Origin: Schistosoma mansoni
Taxonomy: Eukaryota > Platyhelminthes > Trematoda > Strigeidida > Schistosomatidae
DNA length: 64,000 nt
Reading direction: 5' to 3'
Assembly: GCF_000237925.1 (NCBI RefSeq)
Contig: NC_031502.1
Span: 19,776,909 to 19,840,908, forward strand
Position 1 is the first letter of the stretch. The number at the start of each line of letters is the position of its first letter. The translations under genes and the position numbers were made by a program. The notes beneath the pieces were generated by a model, which ran no database searches, was not told the origin of the DNA, and saw only the letters and a program-made list of their open reading frames with translations. Shown here piece by piece: positions 1-10,861 of the stretch.

Positions 1-165
1 ATGCGAGATTCGATCCCACGACCTACCAGCCTCGCACCAGAGCACTTAATCGATAGACCACTGAGCTAACCGGCATCCATGGTGTTAATATCTAACTTCA
101 ACCAATCCACGAAGTTTGAGCAACCGTTCACCAATTGTCTTCATTAAGTTGATATCTCATAACAG
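1..165 (-). mobile_element. Beta SINE, truncated by the window start
   Basis: Minus-strand tRNA-like box (rc of CTCAGTGGTCTATCGATTAAG) and the segment TGGATTGGTTGAAGTTAG that precedes it in full copies. At about 165 it joins a plus-oriented tail (CTTCCAACTATGAAAATACT..CTCCACAAAA, to about 230), an inverted junction. Confidence 0.75.
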
Positions 166-230
166 ACTCACGCTTCCAACTATGAAAATACTAAATCTCC
201 ACAAAAAACCCCCTTTCAGATATAAAATCA

Positions 231-1140
231 TTGAACATATAGGTTTAACATAATATAACACTTACCACATGATAAAAACAATTATTCAATTTGATAAATA
301 ATGAATCCACAAAGAAAAATGAGTTAATTCTTATTTCTTAAAATAACGAAAATTCTACGTTTCCAAATCCATTTGATTAATTTATACTACTTATTAACAA
401 TGTAATTAGTAGTAAGTAGACATTATTGTTATATTTTCTTTCTATTAATCTTTATTCAGTAAGGAAAATAATGAATGAGTGTAAATTATGAAATTTTTGA
501 TTTGAAATAGTCCTTTAAATGATGATTTTGTTTAGTGATCAATTTTTTTTTTGATTTGTTAGTTACTATGTTACTTTTATCATAGTTACTATGAAGTTTT
601 CCCAAAATAAACGTAACTGGACAAACTTGATATATGTATGAGTATATACATATGAATAATAGAATATTTGGGGGGTTGTTTATTCTCCTTTCTTTTCTGT
701 TCTTTTAAACATTTAGATCTTTATAGAATCATAGGGTTTATATACATTTTCTATGTGTAGAAACTATTTATCACCTTCAAAAGTAGTTGATAAACAGTCC
801 TTTTTTTTATTATAAATGAGTACAGCAACAAAGATGATAACAATGTTCGTTACTTATTCCAATTTAGACTCGGAGTATCTTTTTGGACAAACACTTGAGC
901 AGTTATATATATATATATCTTCATTGAGACTATACATATGTACATACATTGTGTCAAACAACATACCTTTTTACTTATTTGGGTTGGTTTGAAATAAAAG
1001 TTGATTTTTGATTGGTTAATTTCAGTTTATCTAAAAAATTAAAAAATAAATCCCGATTTTTTTCCAATTTTTCTATCAAATTATATTGTAAAAGAAAATT
1101 TTTTTGAGAAAAATAAAAGAAAAAAACACAAAAATAATCA
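231..1140. other. No gene seen; AT-rich sequence
   Basis: Long A/T runs, a (TA)n tract near 907-918, no convincing frame or known repeat. Confidence 0.6.
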
Positions 1141-1428
1141 TTGTAAGCAAAGATGGATAGTGTCCAGCAGGGGATTCCAGTTTGGCGCGCGTTTCGTCCC
1201 ACTCGAGACTCGTCAGCTGGATATACCTGCGTCTGAGTTGATGTTCACTCTGGCACTTGAATCCAGTACCATAAGCACTAAACACCATCTCGTTATCTTT
1301 TTAGCAACTGAGTCCTGAATTAAGGCTATATCGAGGCAATTCGTACAGTATGCATATATGCCGATAAGAGACTGACCAGTTGCAGTCCTAAAACATCAGT
1401 GAGAAGATTCAAACAAACAATACTAAGT
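1141..1428. mobile_element. Alpha (Sm-alpha-like) SINE, inverted junction
   Basis: Minus hammerhead and tRNA-like part (1,141-1,314), then a plus tail (1,315-1,428, GAATTAAGGCTATATCGAGG). Minus core CTGACGA and GAAA are intact but GUC reads GCC. Confidence 0.8.
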
Positions 1429-1492
1429 GAAAAATAATAATAATGTTTAAGTTGGTCTTATATAATTGAATTAACATCAGGATTATTCTTTT

Positions 1493-2485
1493 CTTACTTA
1501 CTTACTTACGCCTGTTACCACTCGTGGAGGAGTATAGGTCGCCCACCAACATTCTCCATCCAACCCTGTCCCAAGTAATCCTTTCCAGATCGTTCCAGTT
1601 GTTGTTCATCCTTTTCATATCTGCCTCTATTTCCCGGAGTAATGTGTTCTTTGGCCTTCCGCTTTTCCGTTTCCTTTCACCATTCAAAGTTAGGGCTTGC
1701 CTCATGATGCAGTTTGGTGATTTCCTTAATGTATGACCGATCCACTTCCAACGTCTTTTCCTAATTTCCTCTTCAACTGGAGGCTGGTTTGTCCTCTCCC
1801 ACAGAAGGCTGTTGTTGATAGTATCCTGTCAGTGAATGTTGAGTATTTTGCGTAGACAACTGTTTATAAATACTTGTACCTTCTTGACGATGGATGTAGT
1901 AGTTCTCCACGTTTCAGCTCCGTACAGTAGAATTTTCGTGACGTTCGTATTGAAGATTCTCACTTTGAAATTAGTTGACAGTTGTTTTGAATTTCATATG
2001 TTCTTTGATTGTATGAATGCAGTTCTTGCTTTGCCAATCCTCACCTTTACATCTGCATCCGATTCTCCTTGTTTATCAATGGTGCTTCCCAGGTACGTGA
2101 ATGTTTCTACGTCTTCCAGAGTTTCTCCATCAAGTGTTATTTGTTTTGGTGTTCTCTGTGTTGTATTTGAAAATCTTGCTTTTTCCTTTGTGTATGTTGA
2201 GATCTTTTGATGCAGAAGCTACTGCTACATTAGTTGTCTTCGTCTGTATTTGTTCGTGTATATGAGATAGGAGGGCTAGGTCGTCTGCGGACTCCAAATC
2301 ATCTAACTGATTCTGAGATGTCCATTGTATTTCGTGCTTCCTGTCAGATGTCGAAGTCTTCATAATCCACTCAATCACCAGAAGAAAGAGGAAGGGCGAG
2401 AGTAGACAGCCTTGTCTGACTCCAGTCCTTGCTGGAAGTGCGTCTGTCAGCTGTCCTCCATGCTCCACTTTGCACTGTAGTACGT
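1493..2485 (-). mobile_element. LINE family A 3' half
   Basis: Minus strand: VEHGGQLTDALPARTGVRQG (RT motif B), ESADDLALLSH (FADD region), IHKGKSKI, then NIWNSKQLS-like and RWKWIG-like relics, [28 protein letters not shown], and a (TTAC)n complement of the (GTAA)n tail at 1,493. Two or more frame breaks. Confidence 0.82.
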
Positions 2486-2905
2486 CATTCTTTTCTTAGA
2501 TATTCTTCAATTTCAAAGATAATTGTTTCTTACATCTTGGAATTGATTATAGTTGAAATGATTGAGAAGATCAAGAAGAACGAACCCGGATGGTCATTCT
2601 AATTGTGGGACTAGTTATCTAGTAAGTATCTGTGAGTCACTAGTAATGAAATGCAAGAACATCAAATCTTTTTGGGATCAGAATAATATGTCAACATAAT
2701 CATAATACTCATTTCATTCGTAGAACTACAATAAAAATCCTCATTCGACGAAGATCTAACCTGTGAATATTCAAAAAAATTAAATGTGTAAACAGTTTTT
2801 AATTAATGATAAAAGCTGACATAGATAATCATCCTTGATCACTTATGATCAGTCGCTCTTCCATGATATATATTATATCAGTGAATATATTTCATTCAGA
2901 GATTC

Positions 2906-3248
2906 TGTTATACCTCGAACTTAGATTCTTGTAATACTTGAGCACTAGAACCCTAGAACGCTCCCAAGTCTCAAGACGAGAAGACAGAAGACTAGTAAGT
3001 AGGAATGTTTTTCCTCATACAGTATCAAATATAGTACAAAAGTCTCATGTATTTATAGTTTTTGGGTGAAAGTAAATCATTATTTCGGACAGCTAATAGG
3101 CTTATAGGAGGTTCTTCTTATTCAACCTATAGGAGAGCTACACGTTGACATTCTAGAATGTTCCCCTAACGGTGATTGGATGGAATGTCTTCGGCTCTTT
3201 CTGGGCTTCTTGAGGCTTCCTTGAGTTTGCCAACGAGTCATCCTAACA
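2906..3248 (-). mobile_element. Solo LTR fossil, type 1
   Basis: About 343 bp, TGTT..AACA ends, TATAAATACATG promoter-like box in the minus direction, near-matching 4-5 bp flanks (GATTC/AATTC). No internal region beside it. Confidence 0.7.
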
Positions 3249-3494
3249 AATTCCTTAATAATCATCTTTTATCTTTTCCAAGAGGAGAAGAAGGAGGAAA
3301 TTAGAATAATGTTCTATGCGATTGCATAAGTAAAATTGGCTGAAAGATATAATTAATGTAGGGTAATCACTGTAAAACGAAAACAAGCTTATGGGAATAA
3401 ATGTGTCTTTATAGGTCACCATGTCTTTTCATTAAAAATTATTCTAATCGTTGCTGAAATCGTATGAACTAACAGTAAGACATTTATATAATCA

Positions 3495-3762
3495 GAGGGG
3501 GGTTTGTGGATATTATAGTAATTTTAACAGTTGAATTCATCAGTCAATTATAGTTAGACCACCATGGAAAACCTAGAAGCACTGGATGACAGTTAGGTCG
3601 TAGTATGGGACTCCTCAGTAGTGAGCATCCACTATCCCGCCCCGTGAGATTCGAAACCAGGACCTATCGGTCTCGCACGCGAACACTTAACATATTAACC
3701 ACTGAGTCGGCATCCAACAGTGTTATTGTCTAACTTCAACCAATCCAAGAAATTGTACCACT
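3495..3762 (-). mobile_element. Beta SINE
   Basis: Reads on the minus strand from TTGAAGTTAGAC through the tRNA-like box, GGGATAGTGGATGCTC, a damaged hammerhead and the tail ending CCACAAACC. Some core positions have changed. Confidence 0.78.
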
Positions 3763-4164
3763 ATCTACTATGTATATGTTGAAAAACATCCTTCTCATAT
3801 TACTGTCACATATACATATATATATTCAGGTGATTGTTTTGCTATATCAAGGTGAATTTATTGAATGATTCCGAAGAAAGTCCATAGTACTTTGATTCTC
3901 AGACAGTACTTTGAAATCTTTTAAACTGATCATCTAATAACCAATCCCTAGTCTCCTTAATATCTAAACATTCTTCGTCTGACCTAAAGGTCTTCAATGG
4001 AGTCGTCGATGCATATTGTTAAAGAATATTATACTAGAACAGAAATGGTATCTAGGTCTTCTTCGTTTCCAACAGTTGTCTAACTGAGGACGGTTCATGA
4101 TGTAAACTTCAAAAATTTCCAAATTATTGTAACTATTGAATTTATGTTCACTTAGTATTACTTG

Positions 4165-4675
4165 TTTGAATCCTCCCATTAATGTTTAGGACTGCAACTG
4201 GTCAGTCTCTTATTGGCATATGTGCATGCTGTGCCTATTGCCTTGACTTAGCTTTATTTCACAAGCATTGTAAGCAAAGATGGATAGTGGTTAGCAGTGG
4301 AATCCAACCTGACATGCGTTTCGTCCTATTTGGGACAATGCTTGTGAAATAAGGCTATATCGAGGCAATACGCTCAGTATGCATATATGCCAATTAGAGA
4401 CTGATCAGTTGCAGTCCTAAACATCAATGGGACGATTCAAACAAGTAATACTAACTGAATTGAAACTTCACCCCACCGCACAAGCCAGTGACTATCAGGA
4501 CTCAGTAGCTGAGTGGATGGTGTTTGAAGCGGAAGGTACTGAGTTTGAGTCCCTCACAGAGTGAGCATCAACTCTGAGATGTAGGTACATCCATCTGACC
4601 AGTCCCAAATAGGACGAAACGCGCATCAAACTGGATTCCACCGCTAACCACTATCCATCTTTGCTTACAATATTG
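4165..4675. mobile_element. Alpha SINE head-to-head: minus partial and a whole plus unit
   Basis: The minus arm (4,165-4,331) ends inside hammerhead stem II. The plus unit runs 4,332-4,675 as tail, tRNA-like box (GACTCAGTAGCTGAGTGG), hammerhead, ATCTTTGCTTACAA. That order is a circular permutation of the minus arm's. Confidence 0.85.
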
Positions 4676-4872
4676 TATTTATGGTTATTCTTCTGTTATT
4701 GTCTTAATTCATATTCTAGAACCATTTTTGTCATATGATATTTAATTGTTACATTCTATTTCAGTTATTTTTAGACTTACATTTCATTCATCATTGTTAA
4801 GTTATGCAAAGAAAAAATAACCCATTCACGTAAATGTTTTAACCAAATTCATTTCAAGGAATAAATAATAAT

Positions 4873-5110
4873 CAGAAGTGGTTCTGTGGAAATTTTAGTA
4901 TTTTCATAATTGAAATCATGAGTGAATTGAAGCTAGACCACCATGGAAAACCTGGAAGCACTAGAGGGGTTCGAATCTCGCAAGGTGGGATCGTGGATGC
5001 ACACTGTTGAGGAGTATCACAATAGGACGAAGCGGCCTTAAAGCAGTGCTTCCAGGTTTTCCATGGTGGTCTAACTTCAATTGACTCATGATTTCAACTA
5101 TGGAAATAAA
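4873..5110. mobile_element. Beta SINE fold-back pair
   Basis: Minus-oriented 3' tail (4,873-4,962, TTGAAGCTAGACCACCATGG) meets a plus copy (4,963-5,110) starting inside the B box (GGTTCGAATCTCGC), with a UUAAAG-type hammerhead and the same tail. The arms can pair over about 85 nt around the hammerhead. Confidence 0.8.
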
Positions 5111-5124
5111 TAATAGTTTTATTG

Positions 5125-5315
5125 AATAGATGGATTATGGTTACAATAGGAATCCAAAAGCCATGATTCTTCCTACTTTTGACTCTTCATCTGGATTTGC
5201 TCACATATCAGTGAGGATAACATGCAGGGACTCGAACCTATTTACTACCTTTCGTCTCAAACTCCTATTATGTTACCTACTGACTTACTGATTTTAGTCC
5301 CGATATAAACATCAA
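5125..5315 (-). mobile_element. Decayed alpha SINE
   Basis: GATGGATTATGGTTACAATAGG, relic hammerhead, GGGACTCGAACC box B and ACTTACTGATTTTAGTCC; clearly older than the others. Confidence 0.5.
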
Positions 5316-5529
5316 CAACGAGTTACAGATACGTTTGGTTAAAGAGTCTTAAATAGGTAGAAAAATTTCTTCTCGGTTCCACTACTAATCATACATCTAT
5401 CGACTGTTATAAAATCTCTTAACTCAATGGTAATTATAGAGCCAGCCCAATCTAGATGACCATATACCAGCAAAGACTGATCAAAATTCAATCAAGATTA
5501 TCAACAACTAGATGAATCATATCCTTCTT

Positions 5530-5890
5530 GTTGAGTCGGCTTCCGGAGAACTTCAACGGAGCCTCCAGAGTCCCAAAAGGAGCCGAAGAGCCCTAGCCAA
5601 TCAGAGTATGATGGAACATTCTAGAATTCCAACATGGCGTGCTACTATTGGTCGGTAGCATAATATGTCGTTAAGGGATTGGCTGAAATATAATGTTGAT
5701 TTAACAGACGCTAACATCTATAAATACCCATGATTTTCTGTACAAGAACGAACCTTGGAGTAAAGTATTTTTCTCTCATACTTGCGTCTTCTCTCTTTCA
5801 AGTCGCTGAGTAGTTCTAGCCTGTGGGTTACCAGAATAGCTTAGGAAAACGAATATAGCGTCCAATCGACAAGACTTATCGCTTCTAATA
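5530..5890 (+). mobile_element. LTR fossil, type 2
   Basis: Starts TGTTGAGTCGGCTTCCGG, has CTATAAATACCC, shares TAGCCTGTGGGTTACC-like end with 33,836-34,194. Right edge approximate. Confidence 0.55.
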
Positions 5891-6344
5891 ATGATTTTAA
5901 AAAAACACGACTTTAGTTATGCAACCATTGAAAGCTAGAAAGCATTGGATAATTATTTGATCTTAATATGGAACTCCTCAGAATTAAATATCTATGACAC
6001 TATCAGTGACCTGATCAAGGACTATTCTGTCATGTAAAACATTAAAATTCAAAAAAAACTTCACAGTCTTCTACACGATTGATTCTCTACGTGTATACTG
6101 TTGTCTCATTTCAAGTGTTCTAGTGAGAAGCAGCAATCAATAAAATGAAACTATGTCAGACATGTAGCAAGTAATACCGGTGTCAACGAATGATGGTCAC
6201 ATAATATAATGGTTCACTAAAATTAGAAGTATAAACCACTGAATGCCAACTTAGTAGCATGAAGCTCATAGGTTCGAGCCCTGATAAATGTTTATATATA
6301 TTAACTGTTTATATGAAGTAGTTAGATAATGCTTACTAGTTTTG

Positions 6345-6562
6345 TTATATCGATTGAGTGCTTTCTTGCCCAGTTGATATATATGAAAGTGCTGATTCTC
6401 GCCAATCAGAGCAATGATACACAAAACACCGTATTGAGCAGTCTTGAGTACTTATCAGTCCTGCTTTCTGCCTAGCCCAACCAGTCAAGTTCAGAACACC
6501 AATAATAGCCTCTGCAATATGAATTATTATTCACAAACATATTGGGTTTATATACCAGAACA
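6345..6562 (+). repeat. Dispersed repeat, LTR-like, mate of 34,857-35,100
   Basis: Shared features: GCCAATC near the middle, CTTTCTGCCTAGCCCAACCAG (split) and the end GGGTTTATATACCAG. Confidence 0.5.
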
Positions 6563-6654
6563 TTGAAATAGTGATTAGAACTTACAGAGTTTACAAACAT
6601 TAGATGATTATGTAATGAAGTAATTAAAAATAGATTAATGGTAATAAAGAAAGA

Positions 6655-6800
6655 TCATAAATTTTGAGATGGTGGAGAATGATTTGTAGCTCAGATGGAT
6701 GATTTTCATAGTTTTGTGTCTCTGAGCTGGATGGTTTGGTCTTGGAGCTTTCATCGTCCTTCTGAACAAAGCCATCAGCATAAACTTTGAGAACAAAACT
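6655..6800 (-). repeat. Dispersed repeat, mate of 36,355-36,515
   Basis: Shares (as reverse complement) GTTCAGAAGGACGATGAAAG and CCATCCAGCTCAGAGACACA. Confidence 0.55.
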
Positions 6801-6897
6801 CCATCAAATAGATATGAATTGAAATCAGTCAGTTACGAATTGAGGGAAAATGACAATGACATAATTTAAACTTCAGAAAAAGTTGAAATAATGAGTA

Positions 6898-7248
6898 TGT
6901 TATATCTAGAGCTTTGATTCTTGCAATGCCGAGTACTACTAGACTACTTGAACGATCGAACCCGCAACGTCGCAAGGGAGAAGACAGAAGACTAGTAAGT
7001 AGGAATGTTATTCCCCAAACAGTATCAAATATAGTACAAAAATTTCATGTATTTATAGTTTTTGGGTGAAAGTAAATTATCATTTCGGACAGCCAATAGG
7101 CACATAGAAGGTCCTTCTTATTCATCCAATAGGGGAGCTACACGTCGACATTCTAGAATGTTGCCTTAGCGGTGATTGGATGGAATGTCTTCGACTCTTT
7201 CTGGGCTTCCTGAGGCTTCCTTGAGTTTACCAATGAGCCATCCTTACA
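6898..7248 (-). mobile_element. Solo LTR fossil, type 1
   Basis: About 351 bp, TG..CA ends, closely similar to 2,906-3,248; adjoins the Penelope-like fragment at 7,290. Confidence 0.7.
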
Positions 7249-7289
7249 GAATGACGTAATAAATAAAAAGGTGTAATGTTATCAGGGAA

Positions 7290-7640
7290 AAGAAAGATTT
7301 ATTACTGTCTCTTTTTGGGTATATAGATCTAGTTTTAGTCGTTTGATTGCTATCGCTTCAGCAAATTTCAAAAGGTTGAAGTTTGTTTGTTTGTTAATCA
7401 TCCTGAAGGAATTCAGTGTATCGACTTCATGTCATGTGTCAAGGAGATCTCTTTCGATGGCACCGCTAAATGCTTTTGATCCATCTGACCTTAAACTTTT
7501 CGGAATATATGTTCTTTGAATCGGACATAGGCTCTCATTTCTGTTCTACCAATGTAACTGATTTGGCAGATACATGTGAGTTTGTATACACAGTTGGTGG
7601 GTAACATGAAAGGGATACCTATCGTGCTTTGATTGTGTTA
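7290..7640 (-). mobile_element. Penelope-like element, GIY-YIG endonuclease fragment
   Basis: Minus strand: TNCVYKLTCICQISYIGRTE (GIY-YIG start, YKLTC..SYIGRT), RFKEHIPKSLRS, SGAIERDLLDT, VDTLNSFRMINKQTNF, LKFAEAIAIKRLKLDL. Order and spacing match Penelope-like EN domains. One stop is visible within the frame. Confidence 0.75.
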
Positions 7641-7844
7641 AAGAACATGTTGTTTTGGACAGGACTATTAGTTTATAATGATTGACCCTGTGACATTATC
7701 ACCATTGAATTATGGTTGAATAAAAATATTTTAGATTGTAAGCAGCTTATGAGTAACTAACAAAAAAATGGATTTATATTATTCTGCACCTACCTAACTT
7801 CTTACCCTTTTCAGTTTACAAATCGCTTTATGTGTATGAATAAC

Positions 7845-7985
7845 TCCGCCTGTAGCCCCTCCGGGGGCTACCGCCGGTCCCAAGCCCGGACAAAGGAGGA
7901 CGGTTGGGTATGCGGTTAGAGACCCCTTCCCGTAGAAAACTAACTCGCTAAAAAAACGCTGACCAGAAAAAAAGTAAGCTACGTG
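7845..7985 (-). repeat. GC-rich 130-bp repeat
   Basis: One of four copies (also 13,615-13,735, 35,706-35,840 and 40,645-40,775). Minus strand GGTCAGCGTTTTTTTAGCGA, then GACCGGCGGTAGCCCCCGGA and GGGGCTACAGGCGGAG. Contrasts strongly with the AT-rich surroundings. Probably a LINE fragment, but the parent was not identified. Confidence 0.7.
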
Positions 7986-7989
7986 TACG

Positions 7990-8345
7990 AATAACTGATT
8001 TATCAAATCACCCAGACAACAATGAATCCTCAGAGATTATCAAAACTTAATCTAACTTATGGTGTTTTGAATGAGAACACAAGTCAAAACAATTAAATGT
8101 AATTGAATACAGAATTATAGATTAACTTAGTAAAATCTGAGAACCATACAGTAAATATTTCATTTGCAAAAGGTTAATCAATCGTCTCATACTTGACTGA
8201 TTCTTCTTTTCCACACCAATCATTCTTTGTTCTCCTTCTCTACCCTTCGATCCTCATAATCTTCTACCACCAGGCATTTCACTTTCGATTGATGATACAT
8301 ACTAGTTATAACTGTTGACATCAGTAGTATATACCACAATAGCAT
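7990..8345 (+). repeat. Dispersed AT-rich repeat 'zeta'
   Basis: Shared landmarks: AACCATACAGTAAATA, TTTGCAAAA, TTCACTTTCGATTGATG, ATCAGTAGTATATACCAC. Other copies at 12,685-12,980 (-), about 18,010-18,190 (+), 24,740-25,010 (-) and 25,500-25,860 (+). Confidence 0.65.
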
Positions 8346-8418
8346 TTTAAAAATGTAATTACATATTGTTAATTGTAAACAATCACTAATTCTGTTGAAG
8401 AGATTATCTTATATTATT

Positions 8419-8770
8419 GTTGGGGACTTTAGCTCTTCAGAACTCACTTGGAAAAAGGTCCTAATCTTGTAATTTTGACCTGAAAATTTGAATTTTATGT
8501 TTTCGCGCCAAGAGATGCTTAGTTGACATACAGCTTACATTTCCCACTCGGAAATCCTTGACTATCATTGGTTGACGGATTTTTTTTTAGTATGCTATTT
8601 TGTGGCTCTCCCAAGGGCGTTTCTATCATTGTATTAACAAGCTTGATTTGTGTGCTTATTGACCTCGTACTTTCTGAGTGATTGTAGATTACGTTCTCTT
8701 CGCCTCATCAAAACTTCTTGATCGAGTTACCAGGGCCGGTGACAACGATTTAGAATAGCCTATCATGTCA
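8419..8770 (+). mobile_element. LTR-like fossil, type 3
   Basis: Starts TGTTGGGGACTTTAGC; ends near GTTACCAGGGCCGGTGACAA. Assignment rests on the start motif and size only. Confidence 0.35.
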
Positions 8771-8898
8771 CTATATCTTGACCTTCGTTCCGTTTACCGA
8801 GTAAGGTGAACTCTTAATAGCATTCAAGTATATCAATTATTGACACAAAACTCAAATAAGTAGATAAAATAACCACATATGAATACTTTGAGGGGGAG

Positions 8899-9181
8899 AC
8901 TATAATTTATGGATGAGCCAATCAGATTTAGGATAACAGGTCATGCATTTTAGCACGAAATTCATTCATCCATTTGTCTAAATAGTGTCTTGGCATTTCA
9001 GCTGATATCAGTTCGTGATAAAAACCTTAAATCTAATTTTTAATCTTAACCATCAATTACAAACCATAATTCTGACTCCTCATACTAGTTTATAATCATC
9101 ATTTGGTCCTAGTTTGTAGGTGGGCATTCTCATGGTCACTTAGGTGTCACTCAAAGGATGTCCATAAATTATGATCTCAAC
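8899..9181. repeat. Short element-like segment with inverted ends
   Basis: GAGACTATAATTTATGGATG at the left and, as reverse complement, GAGATCATAATTTATGGACA at the right: a 12-bp exact inverted match about 280 bp apart. Could be a MITE or chance. Confidence 0.3.
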
Positions 9182-9236
9182 AATAATAATTTCAATAACT
9201 GCATTTTGTTTACCTATCCATATATAAATATTATGG

Positions 9237-9295
9237 TGTGCGGCGTATGCATCTCCACGAGGGATAACAGGCGTAAGTAAGGAAGTAAGTTTTGT
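9237..9295 (+). mobile_element. LINE family A extreme 3' end
   Basis: CGGCGTATGCATCTCCACGA, GGGATAACAGGCGTAAGTAA; only about 60 bp remain. Confidence 0.65.
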
Positions 9296-9404
9296 CTATA
9301 TTGACATCAATGGCTGTAAGTTAATGATAATAATGATGGTAATAATAGATTCGGTAAATTTACATTTGGTAAAATGTCCAAATTCTTTCTCAGTGAGATA
9401 TTAA

Positions 9405-9598
9405 AACCATTAGATAGCGGCTCAGTGGTCTAGAAGTTGTGCGTTCACGCTCGAGATTAGAGGCTTTGGGTTCGAATTCCGCGAACGGGATCGTAGATGC
9501 TCACTGCTGAAGAGTCTCATACTAGGACGAAACAGCAGTATATCGCTTCCAGGTTTTCAATTTTGGTCCAATATCAATCGATTTATGATTTCAACCAA
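9405..9598 (+). mobile_element. Beta-like SINE, diverged
   Basis: CGGCTCAGTGGTCTAGAAG box A, GGGTTCGAATTCC box B, hammerhead relic CTGAAGAGTCTCATACTAGGACGAAA (split at the loop), tail GATTTATGATTTCAACC. CATACTAGG in the stem II loop marks an older subfamily also seen at 30.8, 31.1, 36.1, 43.0 and 45.9 kb. Confidence 0.7.
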
Positions 9599-9904
9599 GA
9601 TAAGTCAAATTTTGTTTATTTAAAATAAAGAATAAACCCCTTCTGATCAATAACAAGTTAACCAACTATTTTGTTCAATATATATATATGTATATGATCA
9701 ATCATCCCCATTCTTTGTTATTTTCATTTTCTCTCTTGAGTTTGAACAAACAAAATGCGTTAAATCAGTTATGTTGTAGTTATGTTAGAATAAAGCTTGT
9801 TAGAGAGTAGTTATGGTATGTATGTTCATTGTTGTCAAGTAATCATATCATAACATATCAGTGAGATTAAATGATCAAAGTAATATATTATATCGGGGGG
9901 GGGG

Positions 9905-10277
9905 GTGGAGATTTTTAGTAATTTTTTATATATAGTTGAAATCTTGAGTCAATTGAAGCTAGTGAGAAGCAGTAATTAGTGGAGTTCAAACCAGGTCTGT
10001 TGGGAGATATCAACTTACTGAAGACATTAACGAAATGGTTGCTCAATTTCTTGGATTAGTTGAAGTTAGACATTAACACAGTTGGATGCCAGCTGAGTGG
10101 TCTAGAAGTTAAGCGCTCGCACGCGAGATTGATAGGTCCTGGGTTTGAATGTCCAGAGGTGGGATCATGGATACGCACTGCTGAGGAGTCCCACAATAGG
10201 ACGAAACGGCCTTAAAGCAGTGCTTCTAGGTTTTCCATGGTAGTCTAGCTTTAATTGACTCTAGATTTCAACTATAT
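9905..10277 (+). mobile_element. Beta SINE, long copy with inverted tail at its left end
   Basis: A minus-oriented tail (9,905-9,960) is fused to the plus unit from GTGAGAAGCAGTAATTAG through the tRNA-like box, the hammerhead at 10,175-10,223 and the tail TTGACTCTAGATTTCAAC. It lies next to an 11-base G run at about 9,896. Confidence 0.8.
10175..10223 (+). ncRNA. Hammerhead of the beta 'UUAAAG' subfamily
   Basis: Stem I GCACTG/CAGTGC, core CTGAGGA, GTCC..GGAC stem II and GAAA are intact, but the cleavage segment CGGCCGTC is replaced by CGGCCTTAAAG (10,207-10,217). No GUC triplet remains; cleavage, if any, would have to use another NUH site. Confidence 0.6.
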
Positions 10278-10382
10278 GTAAATAATATATCATATATTAT
10301 ATAAATGCAGAAATCTTTTGAATCAGTCTTTCCAATGAATTCACCTGGTATTGTTTGGTTGTATCTTTCTATTATTGATTGG

Positions 10383-10475
10383 GACTACAAATGATCAATT
10401 CAGCTGGCGATCCCTAACTAGGACGAAACTCGTGACTAGGATTCCAGAGGTAACCACTAACCATCTTCGCTTCCC
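10383..10475 (+). mobile_element. Decayed alpha SINE hammerhead end
   Basis: CAGCTGGCGATCCCTAACTA, GGACGAAACTCGTG, GGATTCCAG, CCACTAACCATCTTCGCTTC. Confidence 0.5.
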
Positions 10476-10861
10476 CAATAAATGTTTACAATCACCTATT
10501 CTAGTAAATCAGACAAACAGTTAACTTACTCTATTTTAATGTTTCTCTGTTCATGCTACTTTGTTTTTCTTCTGTTTCATTAAATGGTTTTTCTTCGAGC
10601 ATTTTATAGTGTTGTAAATACTGAATTATGCTATTCTCACTAAAATTTGTCTTAGGGCAGTTGATAGTTTGTATCCCCTTTACATGTGTGCAGTAACCTT
10701 GAATTTCTATCCCTACCCTAAATGGTAGGTTAGTACTCTACAATTTCATTGGTCGTTTATTGATGGCCGATTAACGAAAAGGCTCTTAAGAACGAAAGAA
10801 CCAGTGAACATATAAGGTGTATTTTAAGTGACAGTCAATTCAAAATGTTTAGTATTATCCA

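Noticed and set aside
1836-2210. 124-codon plus-strand frame
   Set aside because: Antisense of the LINE A reverse transcriptase.
3601-3720. tRNA-like boxes of SINE copies as true tRNA genes
   Set aside because: No acceptor-stem pairing or usable anticodon arm in alpha, beta or delta copies; only A and B boxes are kept.
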